Below are positions 1 through 7,266 of a stretch of 32,463 nucleotides of DNA, one piece after another (the first letter of the stretch is position 1; each line of letters starts with the position of its first letter). The stretch covers positions 1 through 32,463 of the forward strand of contig JAKFVH010000140.1 of assembly GCA_021732285.1 (NCBI GenBank). The letters are read 5' to 3'. The position numbers were made by a program, and so were the translations under genes. Source of the stretch: Reyranella sp. (GTDB taxonomy: Bacteria > Pseudomonadota > Alphaproteobacteria > Reyranellales > Reyranellaceae). The notes under the pieces were generated by a model. The model did not search any database. It had not been told where the DNA came from and saw only the letters and a list, made by a program, of their open reading frames with translations.

Positions 1-764
1 CCACGGCGCTCGATACCAAGGCCGAGCGCGACGGCAACGGCTACATCGTGCACGGCAAGAAGACCTTCACCACGACGGCCTCGGTCGCCGACAAGATGCT
101 GCTGATCGCCCGCACGACGCCCAAGGACAAGTGCAAGCGCGCCACTGACGGGCTGTCGCTGTTCTACACCGACTTCGACCGGTCCAAGATCGAGGTCACC
201 GAGATCGACAAGATGGGCCGCAAGGCGATCGACACCAACCAGGTCTTCATCGACGGGCTGAAGGTGCCGCTCGAGGACCGCATCGGCGAGGAGGGCAAGG
301 GCTTCCATTACCTGCTGCACGGCCTCAACCCCGAGCGCGTGCTGATTGCGGCCGAGGCGATCGGCATCGGCAGGGCCGCCCTCAACCGCGCCACGCAGTA
401 TGCCAAGGAGCGCATCGTGTTCGGCCGGCCGATCGGCAAGAACCAGGCGATCCAGCACCCCCTGGCCGAAAGTTGGATGGCGCTCGAGGCGGCCAACTTG
501 ATGGCCTTCAAGGCGGCGTGGCTCTACGACAACGGCAAGGAATGCGGCGCCGAGGCCAACTCGGCCAAATATCTCGGTGCGCGCGCGGCCTACACCGCCT
601 GCGAACGCGCGATCCTCACCCATGGCGGCTACGGCTACGCCAAGGAGTTTCACGTGGAACGTTTCCTGCGCGAGGTCCTGATCGCGCGCATCGCGCCAGT
701 GAGCGAGCAGCTTATCCTGTGCTACGTGGCCGAGCGCGTGCTCGGCCTGCCGAAGAGCTACTAG
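1..764 (+). CDS. Acyl-CoA dehydrogenase, C-terminal part (5' end outside window)
   Basis: Partial gene: the frame is open from base 3 and ends at TAG 762-764. Acyl-CoA dehydrogenases oxidise acyl-CoA thioesters at C2-C3 with FAD and pass electrons to ETF, whose quinone oxidoreductase is also in this window (28260-29915). Visible are the middle beta-domain (GYIVHGKKTFTTTA), the C-terminal helical domain with KERIVFGRPIGKNQAIQH, and the THGGYGYAKEFHVERFLRE segment. The usual medium-chain catalytic Glu (YEGT motif) is absent: the aligned segment reads RIAPVSEQ (about 693-710). A Glu in GLNPERVLIA (nt 333-335) sits where isovaleryl- and long-chain-CoA dehydrogenases carry their base. Family call is firm; substrate is unknown. 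Confidence 0.93.
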   Translation, partial: TALDTKAERDGNGYIVHGKKTFTTTASVADKMLLIARTTPKDKCKRATDGLSLFYTDFDRSKIEVTEIDKMGRKAIDTNQVFIDGLKVPLEDRIGEEGKGFHYLLHGLNPERVLIAAEAIGIGRAALNRATQYAKERIVFGRPIGKNQAIQHPLAESWMALEAANLMAFKAAWLYDNGKECGAEANSAKYLGARAAYTACERAILTHGGYGYAKEFHVERFLREVLIARIAPVSEQLILCYVAERVLGLPKSY

Positions 765-872
765 CCGCCGGGTCGCCCATCTCGACAGCACTGGGCGCAC
801 GGGCTCTGACAGCGACCGAGGTGGCCGCTTGGGTTCGCCCATGACAGGGTCCGGCCTTGGGGAGAAGATGCC

Positions 873-1793
873 ATGCGCCTGCTGAAGATGCTGCTGATCT
901 TGGGTGTGTGTGCCGCTGGCTCTGCAGCCGCGGGGCCATTCGAGGATGCGCGCGCTGCTTTCCGCAAAGGTGACTACGAGACAGCAATACGTCTGTTGCG
1001 TTCGCTTGCGGACCAAGGCGATGCCCCCGCCCAGCACATCCTCGGCATCATGTATGACAAAGGCCGGGGTGTGCCGCAGGACACCGCTGCGGCGGTGACG
1101 TGGCTTCGCAAAGCCGCCGAACAGGGCTTTGCCGAAGCCCAGAACGACCTCGGCTTCATGTACGATCGAGGCCGGGGCGTACCGCAGGACTATGCGGCGG
1201 CGGCGGTGTGGTACCGCAAAGCTGCCGACCAAGGCGATGCCTCCGCCCAAAACAACCTCGGCATCATGTACGATCAAGGCCGGGGCGTGCTGCAGGACGC
1301 CGCAGCGGCGGTGGAGTGGTTTCGCAAAGCTGCCGACCAGGGCAATGCCTCCGCCCAACACAACCTCGGCTTCATGTACAGGGAAGGCCGGGGCGTAGCG
1401 CAGGACTATGCGGCGGCGGCGGTGTGGTACCGCAAAGCTGCCGACCAAGGCGATGCCTCCGCCCAAAACAACCTCGGCTTCATGTACCATCGAGGCCGGG
1501 GCGTACCGCAGGACTATGCGGCGGCGGCAGTGTGGTATCGCAAAGCTGCCGACCAGGGCAATGCCTCTGCTCAAAACGACCTCGGCTTCATGTACGGCGA
1601 AGGCCGGGGCGTGCCGCAGGACTATGTGCAGGCGTACGTGTGGTTCGACGTCGCGGCGGCCAACCTCCCAATAAAACAGGAGCGCGATACTGCCGTCAGG
1701 AACCGTGACAAGGTCGCTGCGAAGATGACACCCGCGCAGATTGCCGAGGCGCAGAAGCTGGCGCGAGAGTGGAAGCCTAAGCCGGAACGGTAA
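873..1793 (+). CDS. Secreted Sel1-like repeat protein
   Basis: 306 residues. An N-terminal signal peptide (MRLLKMLLILGVCAAGSAAAG) indicates export. Six consecutive 36-residue Sel1 (TPR-like) repeats follow from about residue 52 to 265, each built on AQ-x-x-LG-x-MY-x-x-GRGV-x-QD...A-x-W-x-x-KAA-x-QG. A short basic C-terminal helix ends the protein. Sel1 repeats are protein-protein interaction solenoids; nothing shows the partner. The ATG at 873 is preceded by GGGGAGAAG and starts the signal peptide. Repeats are very similar at DNA level, including a 79-nt exact match between 1184-1262 and 1400-1478. It stands alone, about 110 nt after the dehydrogenase. Confidence 0.9.
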   Translation: MRLLKMLLILGVCAAGSAAAGPFEDARAAFRKGDYETAIRLLRSLADQGDAPAQHILGIMYDKGRGVPQDTAAAVTWLRKAAEQGFAEAQNDLGFMYDRGRGVPQDYAAAAVWYRKAADQGDASAQNNLGIMYDQGRGVLQDAAAAVEWFRKAADQGNASAQHNLGFMYREGRGVAQDYAAAAVWYRKAADQGDASAQNNLGFMYHRGRGVPQDYAAAAVWYRKAADQGNASAQNDLGFMYGEGRGVPQDYVQAYVWFDVAAANLPIKQERDTAVRNRDKVAAKMTPAQIAEAQKLAREWKPKPER

Positions 1794-1794
1794 C

Positions 1795-1811
1795 CGGGGC
1801 GCGCTGCCCCG
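1795..1811 (+). terminator. Possible terminator hairpin after the Sel1 gene
   Basis: Perfect 6-bp GC stem CGGGGC/GCCCCG with a 5-nt loop, starting 2 nt after the stop codon. No T-run follows, so intrinsic termination is uncertain. The rest of 1812-2009 shows nothing recognisable. Confidence 0.3.
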
Positions 1812-2009
1812 ACGCGCCCGAGTTTGCGCCAAGGCTCTCCGTCGCCTTGGCCGAGCTGGCAAACAATAGAGCCGCGATCTCTCCAACGCGCTTGATGGTC
1901 GTGCGCGGGCACAGCAATTGCGGCGGCAATGCGGCGAGTTTTGCATCAAAGGCGCAACCTCGCCCTCGGCAGGTCGTTTGTCAGGCAACGGACCATTGGA
2001 GTCGTAGCC

Positions 2010-2399
2010 ATGACCAACAGCCGGATGCATGCCGCCATCGCGCTCGGCAGCGCGTTGATCGTCGGTGCGTTCGTCGCCTTCCTGCCGCCCGTGCCGCCGG
2101 CGTCGGCGCAGAGCCATGCCCAGCGCATCTGCCGGGAGCAGGGTGTCTCGCCTCGGAGCGACGGCTACGAATTCTGCCTGTCGCAGGCGACGCGCGCCTT
2201 GCAATGGGGCGAGCCGGCACTCGCCCGCAGCTTTGCCCGTGTCACCGTCGACGCCCGCGACGCCTGCCTGGGCGCCGGCCTGCAGCCGCAGACGGCAGGC
2301 TTCAGCGCCTGCATCGATCGCGAGACTTACGCACGCGGGCTGATGGTGCATGCCGAGGCGCCGCCGAAGTACGGGCCGCAGATCGCGGATCATCCGTAA
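2010..2399 (+). CDS. Small secreted four-cysteine protein (paralogue 1)
   Basis: 129 residues, family not recognised. The N-terminus (MTNSRMHAAIALGSALIVGAFVAF, then PPASAQ) is a signal peptide, so the mature part is periplasmic or secreted. Its four cysteines (C41, C56, C86, C101) have spacing C-x14-C-x29-C-x14-C, which suggests two disulfides or a twofold internal repeat: both halves contain C-x-x-x-G-(V/L)-x-P-x-(S/T)-x-G(Y/F). The next gene has exactly the same spacing. The ATG at 2010 is chosen because it begins the signal peptide; the frame is open further upstream to 1929. A weak GGAG lies at 1997. Confidence 0.7.
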   Translation: MTNSRMHAAIALGSALIVGAFVAFLPPVPPASAQSHAQRICREQGVSPRSDGYEFCLSQATRALQWGEPALARSFARVTVDARDACLGAGLQPQTAGFSACIDRETYARGLMVHAEAPPKYGPQIADHP

Positions 2400-2461
2400 C
2401 CGATCCTCACCGTCGCCTGTCGTTCCCCAAGGCAGCGAGCGCTGTGGAAAGGAGGTTCGCC

Positions 2462-2797
2462 ATGTTCCGCTACAACCTGACGATGGTCGCGCTGGCCGGC
2501 ATGGCGATGGCGGCCGCGCTGCCCCGCTATCAGGCCGGTGCGCAGTCTGGCCAGTCGCTCGTCTTCGCTGAGCATGCCTGCCTCGAATACAAGGTGCCGC
2601 CGCACACCGCGGCGTTCGAGAGCTGCGTTGAACGCGCCGCGCGCGCCTTCGATCGCGGCCAGCCGGATCTCGCCTGGACGCAGGCGCGCCTGACGCGCGA
2701 CGCCGGGCAGGCGTGCGGCGGCAACGGCGATGCGTCGGACAAGGTGGCCTATGGCCGCTGCGTGGCGGCCGAGCTGGACCGCCGAACGAAACGCTGA
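2462..2797 (+). CDS. Small secreted four-cysteine protein (paralogue 2)
   Basis: 111 residues, family not recognised. Strong ribosome-binding site AAAGGAGG about 8 nt before ATG 2462. A signal peptide (MFRYNLTMVALAGMAMAAA) precedes a mature domain with C40, C55, C85 and C100: the same C-x14-C-x29-C-x14-C spacing as the upstream gene, with shared surroundings (FESCVERAARAFDRGQPDLAW here, FCLSQATRALQWGEPALA there). The two are diverged tandem duplicates separated by 62 nt and probably co-transcribed. Function unknown; disulfide-bonded periplasmic domain inferred. Confidence 0.72.
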   Translation: MFRYNLTMVALAGMAMAAALPRYQAGAQSGQSLVFAEHACLEYKVPPHTAAFESCVERAARAFDRGQPDLAWTQARLTRDAGQACGGNGDASDKVAYGRCVAAELDRRTKR

Positions 2798-2847
2798 GCC
2801 GACGAAAACAATGGTGGGTACCGCCGCCTGCCGCGTAGGCTGCGGGC

Positions 2848-3987
2848 ATGGAACCGCTTCCCTCCTCCGTCCTGCCTGAGGGCATCCGCGCCCGCATCCT
2901 GCCCGCCATCAACGGCCTGGACATACATGTCCTCGAGGCCGGCCACGAAACGCCCGGCCGACCGGCCGTGCTGCTGCTGCACGGCTTTCCGGAGCTCGCC
3001 TATAGCTGGCGCAAGGTAATGCCGGCGCTGGCCGCGGCGGGCTACCACGCCATCGCGCCCGACCAGCGCGGCTACGGCCGCACCACGGGCTGGGACGCCG
3101 ACTACGACGGCGACCTTTCAGGCTTCCGGTTCATGAACCTGGTGCGCGACGCGATCGGCGTGCTGTTCGCGCTGGGCCATCGCACGGCGGAGTCCGTGGT
3201 CGGACACGATTTCGGCGCCTCGGTCGCCGCCTACGCGGCGCTGATCCGTCCCGACATTTTCAAGCGCATGGTGCTGATGAGCGCACCGTTCGGCGGCCCC
3301 CCTTCCGTGCCGTTCGATACGGCAGGCAAGCCGGCCGCGCCCAAGGGCTACGACATCCATGCCGCGATGGCGGCGCTGCCGCGGCCGCGCAAGCATTACC
3401 AGTGGTACTACTCGACGCGGCCGGCCAACGAGAACATGTGGAAGGCCAAGCAAGGCGTGCACGACTTCCTGCGCGCCTACTACCACCACAAGAGCGCCGA
3501 CTGGAAAGCCAACAAGCCGTTCGAGCTGAAGGGCTGGACCGCCGAGGAGGTCGCGCAAATGCCGACCTACTACATCATGGACATGGCCGACGGCATGGCC
3601 GAGTCGGTCGCCAAGGAGATGCCGTCGGCCGCCGAGATCGCGGCCAACACCTGGCTGCCCGAACGCGAGCTCAAGGTCTACAGTGAGGAGTACGGGCGCA
3701 ACGGCTTCCAGGGCGGGCTGAACTGGTATCGCGTGCGCACGACCGGCAAGGCGAACGGCGAGCTGGAGGTGTTCAGCGGCCGCACCGTCGACGTACCCTC
3801 GACCTTCATCTCGGGCCGCAGCGACTGGGGCATCTACCAGACGCCGGGCGCCATCGCCCGCATGCAGAAGAGCGCCTGCACCAGGATGAAGGAGATCCAC
3901 CTCATCGAGGGCGCCGGCCACTGGGTGCAGCAGGAACAGCCCGAAGAAGTGAACCGGTTGTTGCTTCAGTTCCTGCAGTCGACCTGA
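2848..3987 (+). CDS. Alpha/beta hydrolase, epoxide-hydrolase-like
   Basis: 379 residues, no signal peptide, so cytoplasmic. Order of motifs: oxyanion-hole HGFPE (45-49), DQRGYGRT (72-79), nucleophile elbow GHDFGAS with Asp121 as nucleophile, a cap region with YYSTRPANENMW, acid loop SGRSDWG and the catalytic His in EGAGHWVQQEQPEEV near the C-terminus. An Asp nucleophile after GH is the hallmark of epoxide hydrolases and haloalkane dehalogenases; the HGFPE and DQRG motifs favour epoxide hydrolase. Substrate unknown. The next gene starts 13 nt downstream on the same strand, suggesting an operon. Confidence 0.87.
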   Translation: MEPLPSSVLPEGIRARILPAINGLDIHVLEAGHETPGRPAVLLLHGFPELAYSWRKVMPALAAAGYHAIAPDQRGYGRTTGWDADYDGDLSGFRFMNLVRDAIGVLFALGHRTAESVVGHDFGASVAAYAALIRPDIFKRMVLMSAPFGGPPSVPFDTAGKPAAPKGYDIHAAMAALPRPRKHYQWYYSTRPANENMWKAKQGVHDFLRAYYHHKSADWKANKPFELKGWTAEEVAQMPTYYIMDMADGMAESVAKEMPSAAEIAANTWLPERELKVYSEEYGRNGFQGGLNWYRVRTTGKANGELEVFSGRTVDVPSTFISGRSDWGIYQTPGAIARMQKSACTRMKEIHLIEGAGHWVQQEQPEEVNRLLLQFLQST

Positions 3988-4000
3988 GACGAGGCAGCGG

Positions 4001-4942
4001 ATGGATCGCCTTCCCGATGACGAGCTCTTCACCGCGGCCACGACCTTCATGGGCGTGCCCTACGGCCGGCCGGGGCCCGGAACCAAGGCCGCGATCCTGG
4101 GCATCCCCTTCGACTGCGGCACCAACATGCGCATCGGCGCGCGCGGCGGGCCCGATTCGGTGCGCCAGCAATCGGCGCTGATGCGCCGTTTCGCCATCCA
4201 TGCCGACTTCGATGCCCTGGCGGCCCTCGGCCTGGTCGACTGCGGCAACGTCCGCCTGACGCCCGGCAAGATCGAAGACGCCTTCGCGCGCACCGAGCAG
4301 GCGGTCGATCGCATCGTCGCGGCCGGCGCCATCCCCGTCACGATCGGCGGCGACGGCTCGGTGACCGTGCCGGTGGCGCGCGCGGTCGGCAAGAAGCACG
4401 GCAAGATGGCGGCACTGCACATCGATGCGCACACCGATGCCTATCCCTACGACGACTCGGAGAAATACAACTCCGCCACCCAGTTCACCCACGTTGCCGA
4501 GGAGGGGCTGGTCGATCCCGCCTTCGCCTGGCACGTCGGCATCCGCGGCACGACCTATGCGCAGGGCGTCGTGCCGCGGGCGATGAGCCTGGGCTACAAG
4601 GTGGTGACGCTCGACGAGCTGGTGCGCGGCGGCTTCGCCCAGCGCATGGCCGAGTTCCGCGACAAGGTCGGCAAACGGCCGGTCTACCTCTGCTTCGACA
4701 TGGACGTCTTCGACCCCTCGGTCGCGCCGGGCGTCTGCACGCCGACCTGGGGCGGGCTGTCGGCGCGCGAGGGCATCGATCTGCTGCGCTGCCTGACCGA
4801 CCTCAACATCGTGGCGGTCGACGTCAATACGGTGAGCCCGCCCCAGGACGTGAACGGCATGGCCGCGCACCTCTGCGCCCATGTGATCTACGAAACGCTG
4901 GTCCTGCTCTGCCGCCAGATGGGTCTCGCAGGCGCGAAGTAG
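4001..4942 (+). CDS. Ureohydrolase (agmatinase/arginase family) with an altered metal site
   Basis: 313 residues, the usual size for agmatinase-type enzymes, which hydrolyse guanidino compounds to urea and an amine using two Mn ions (Ni in some). Visible: DAHTD (142-146), CFDMDVFDPSVAPG (231-244) and GGLSARE (251-257). Two family positions deviate: the normal GGDH motif reads GGDG (116-119), so the His metal ligand is Gly119, and the late DVxEV motif reads DVNTV (274-278), with Thr277 for Glu. Other bridging Asp/His ligands are present. It could be an active variant with another substrate, or a non-hydrolytic homologue. It follows the epoxide-hydrolase-like gene by 13 nt; a large hairpin begins in its stop codon. 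Confidence 0.85.
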   Translation: MDRLPDDELFTAATTFMGVPYGRPGPGTKAAILGIPFDCGTNMRIGARGGPDSVRQQSALMRRFAIHADFDALAALGLVDCGNVRLTPGKIEDAFARTEQAVDRIVAAGAIPVTIGGDGSVTVPVARAVGKKHGKMAALHIDAHTDAYPYDDSEKYNSATQFTHVAEEGLVDPAFAWHVGIRGTTYAQGVVPRAMSLGYKVVTLDELVRGGFAQRMAEFRDKVGKRPVYLCFDMDVFDPSVAPGVCTPTWGGLSAREGIDLLRCLTDLNIVAVDVNTVSPPQDVNGMAAHLCAHVIYETLVLLCRQMGLAGAK

Positions 4943-5023
4943 CGCTGGGGGCGCGCCACTCCAGTGGCGCGATCTTTCGCGGCGCACCAAAGACGCGCGA
5001 CTGGAGTCGCGCGCCCCCAGCGC
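4942..5023. repeat. Composite palindromic element, copy 1 (possible terminator)
   Basis: Two 30-nt arms (4942-4971 and 4994-5023) pair at 28 of 30 positions around a 22-nt loop whose ends (TCTTT/AAAGA) also pair. Each arm is itself a perfect nested palindrome: CGCGCCACTCCAGTGGCGCG on the left, CGCGCGACTGGAGTCGCGCG on the right. Positions 4944-4971 are identical over 28 nt to 32365-32392. The element abuts the ureohydrolase stop codon and probably forms the 3' end of that transcript. No transposase is linked. REP-like dispersed element by inference. Confidence 0.8.
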
Positions 5024-5041
5024 ACCCGCTAGGCTGTTGGC

Positions 5042-5995
5042 ATGAGACTTCTCGCTGCGGCGCTTGCCCTCCTGCTCTCGCTCGCGACCGCCGCGAGGGC
5101 CGACTACCCCGAAAAGCCGATCCGTCTCGTCGTGCCCTTCCCGCCCGGCGGCGTCACCGACATCGTGGCGCGCCTCCTGGCCGACCGATTGACGGCCGAG
5201 TTCGGTCAGCAGGTGCTGGTCGACAACAAGGCGGGCGCCGGCGGCGTGATCGCGAGCGACATCGTCGCCAAGGCTCCGGCCGACGGCTACACGCTGCTGC
5301 TCACCACGAACAATCACACGATCAACGCGGCGTTCCGCACCACCCTGCCCTACGACACCGAGAAAGATTTGCGGGCGGTGTCCAACATGGGCCGGATCCC
5401 GATGCTGCTGGTGACGCATCCGTCGCTGCCCGTCACGACCTTCCAGGGCTTCGTCGACTACGCCCGCAAGAACCCCGGCAAGATCAACGTCTCCTCGGCC
5501 GGCAACGGCACGCTGCCGCACATCACGATGGAACTGCTGATGATCAGGGAGAAGTTCCAGGTGACCAATGTGCCCTATCGCGGCGCTGCACCGGCGTTGG
5601 CCGACCTGGTCGCGGGCCAGGTGCAGGCCAAGTTCGACAACTACACGCAGTCGGCACAGTTCATTGCCGATCGCAAGCTCAACCTGATCGCCGTCACCAG
5701 CACCCGACGCCTAAAACAGTTTCCCGACGCGGCGACCGTGGCCGAGCAGCTGCCAGGTTTCGAAGGCTATCTATGGATGGGCATCGTCGTGCCGGCGGCG
5801 ACGCCCGACGCCGTAGTCCAGAAGCTGGCGACGGCCATCCGGCGTTTCGTCGCCCTGCCCGAGACCCAGGCGCGCTTCGACAAGGACGGTATCGAGCCGG
5901 TCGGCAACGGACCGGAGGAATTCCGCGCCCAGATCGCGAGCGAGCTCACGCAATGGCGCGAGCTGGCCAGGACGACCAAGATCACAATCGATTGA
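5042..5995 (+). CDS. Bug/TctC-family periplasmic substrate-binding protein
   Basis: 317 residues. Signal peptide MRLLAAALALLLSLATAARA precedes a mature start YPEKPIRLVVPFPPGG, typical of the Bug family (receptors of tripartite tricarboxylate transporters). Further family landmarks: VVDN-like VDNKAGAGG, ADGYTLLLT, NVPYRGAAPALADLVAGQVQ, and LPGFEGYLWMGIVVPA. Such proteins bind small carboxylates or similar solutes; no membrane TctA/TctB genes are nearby, so this is an orphan receptor. The weak ribosome site leaves the start less certain, but it fits the signal peptide. It converges with the next gene, leaving 3 nt between the stops. Confidence 0.92.
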   Translation: MRLLAAALALLLSLATAARADYPEKPIRLVVPFPPGGVTDIVARLLADRLTAEFGQQVLVDNKAGAGGVIASDIVAKAPADGYTLLLTTNNHTINAAFRTTLPYDTEKDLRAVSNMGRIPMLLVTHPSLPVTTFQGFVDYARKNPGKINVSSAGNGTLPHITMELLMIREKFQVTNVPYRGAAPALADLVAGQVQAKFDNYTQSAQFIADRKLNLIAVTSTRRLKQFPDAATVAEQLPGFEGYLWMGIVVPAATPDAVVQKLATAIRRFVALPETQARFDKDGIEPVGNGPEEFRAQIASELTQWRELARTTKITID

Positions 5996-5998
5996 ATC

Positions 5999-6787
5999 TC
6001 AGCGCAGATACTTTGCGAAGAACGCCCTGGCGCGCGCCTCGGCATCGGGGCCGGCGACGGGATCGTAGGCCAGGCGATGGCTCTTGCCGTCGGCCACGGT
6101 GATGGTGCGATCGCCAGCCTTGTTGTCGAAGCTGTGATAGGCGTTGGGGTAGTAGACGACGTCGACCAAGCTTGGCTGGGTGAAGCCCGCCGCCTGCAAT
6201 TTGCGGCAGTTCTCCGCGAGGGTCCAATCGTCCTTGTCGCCGATCAGGATCAGGAGCGGCACGGCAACGTCGCGGTCGAACTGCGGCGCGCAGGACGGGT
6301 AGTAGGCGACGGCGGCCTTGAGCCCACGCGCCGCCAGGCCATAGTTCTTCTGCACCGCACGCACCGCCGTCCAGCCACCGTGGCTGTGGCCGATCAGGCC
6401 GATCTCGCCCTTGCGTACGAACGGCTGAGCATTGAGGAAATCGATCGCGCCGGCCACGTCAGCCACGCGCATGTTGCCGTTGACGGCATTGCCGCGGCCG
6501 CAGACCGACTTCTCGCCGCGCGGTCCGAAGGAATCCGGAGCGACAACGACGTAGCCCCAGCTTGCCAAAAGCTTGCCCCAGATATCGGTGTGCGGGCTGA
6601 CGCCGCCGCAGGTGTGGGCGAGGACGATCCCCGGAAAGGGGCCGGCGCCCGAGGGCTTGTACATCCAGCCGGAGATTTCAGGGCCAGCGGCGCTGTTGCC
6701 GACGGCGACGCTGGGGAAGCGCACCGTCTGGGCCGATGCATTGCCGGCGAAGATCAGCAGGAGGGCAATCGCGATCGTGCGTATCAT
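5999..6787 (-). CDS. Dienelactone-hydrolase-family alpha/beta hydrolase, exported
   Basis: 262 residues from ATG 6787 (minus strand), which begins the signal peptide MIRTIAIALLLIFAGNASAQ; the frame stays open another 32 codons upstream, but that stretch is outside the signal peptide. Family features: PFPGIVLAHTCGG (51-62), GYVVVAPDSFGPRG (79-91), nucleophile elbow GHSHGG with Ser135, acid region GDKDDW (Asp186 or 187), and His218 in YPNAYHSFD. Classical dienelactone hydrolase uses Cys, so Ser here suggests a periplasmic esterase or related hydrolase of unknown substrate. It is divergent from the EthD gene, with only 37 nt between the starts. Confidence 0.85.
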   Translation of the reverse strand: MIRTIAIALLLIFAGNASAQTVRFPSVAVGNSAAGPEISGWMYKPSGAGPFPGIVLAHTCGGVSPHTDIWGKLLASWGYVVVAPDSFGPRGEKSVCGRGNAVNGNMRVADVAGAIDFLNAQPFVRKGEIGLIGHSHGGWTAVRAVQKNYGLAARGLKAAVAYYPSCAPQFDRDVAVPLLILIGDKDDWTLAENCRKLQAAGFTQPSLVDVVYYPNAYHSFDNKAGDRTITVADGKSHRLAYDPVAGPDAEARARAFFAKYLR

Positions 6788-6824
6788 GCGCCATAGTAGG
6801 CATAAATCCGGAGAAGCGCCCACC

Positions 6825-7157
6825 ATGATCAAGACGATCGGCCTGTTGACCCGCAAGGACGGCTGGACCCACGAGCAGTTCATGAAGCACTGGGTCGAGA
6901 TCCATGCACCGCTCGCCCATGCCGTGCCCGGCCTGCGCCGCTACGTGCAGAACCACATCAGGGGCGAGCGTACGCGCGCGGACATTCCCGCCACCGCCGT
7001 CGAGATCGACGGCATCGCCGAGCTGTGGTTCGACGATCAGGCGACGTTCGACGCAGCCGCCCGTTCGCCCGAGATGAAGGCGCTGCACGACGACGGCGCC
7101 AAGTTCATCGGCCGCATCAGGAGCTATGTGATCGACGAGAAAACAGTGATCGGCTGA
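6825..7157 (+). CDS. EthD-domain protein
   Basis: 110 residues, cytoplasmic. The N-terminus MIKTIGLLTRKDGWTHEQF followed by HWVEIHAPLAHAVPGLRRYVQNH is the ferredoxin-like EthD fold, found in small dimeric alpha-beta-barrel proteins that often accompany degradation pathways (originally ethyl tert-butyl ether breakdown). No catalytic role can be assigned. GGAGAAG lies about 10 nt before ATG 6825. It is divergent from the preceding hydrolase and converges on the next gene across composite repeat copy 2. Confidence 0.85.
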   Translation: MIKTIGLLTRKDGWTHEQFMKHWVEIHAPLAHAVPGLRRYVQNHIRGERTRADIPATAVEIDGIAELWFDDQATFDAAARSPEMKALHDDGAKFIGRIRSYVIDEKTVIG

Positions 7158-7165
7158 GATCTTGC

Positions 7166-7254
7166 TGGGAGCGCGGGCCTCTGGCCCGCTCATGATCATC
7201 ATGCGGGCCGGAGGCCCGCGCTCCCAAAGAAGACGCGCCACGGAGTGGCGCGTC
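7166..7254. repeat. Composite palindromic element, copy 2
   Basis: Starts 9 nt after the EthD stop. Arms 7166-7189 and 7203-7226 pair at 23 of 24 positions; each arm contains a nested palindrome (GCGGGCC-TCT-GGCCCGC and GCGGGCC-GGA-GGCCCGC). A further perfect stem follows at 7232-7254 (GACGCGCCAC-GGA-GTGGCGCGTC). Arm ends CTGGGAGCGCG and CGCGCTCCCA match the CTGGGGGCGCG/CGCGCCCCCAG ends of copy 1. It lies between convergent genes and could end transcription from both. Confidence 0.75.
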
Positions 7255-7266
7255 CCCGGCAATGAG

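Noticed and set aside
1130..1640. Regular 108-bp repeats that might suggest a repeat array such as CRISPR
   Set aside because: They are in-frame codons of 36-residue Sel1 repeats; no alternating unique spacers.
3902..5521. Long minus-strand open frame (539 codons) opposite the ureohydrolase and Bug genes
   Set aside because: Its translation is low-complexity Arg/Ala/Gly/His-rich sequence without family motifs, and the plus strand carries clear enzyme families. High GC creates such antisense frames.
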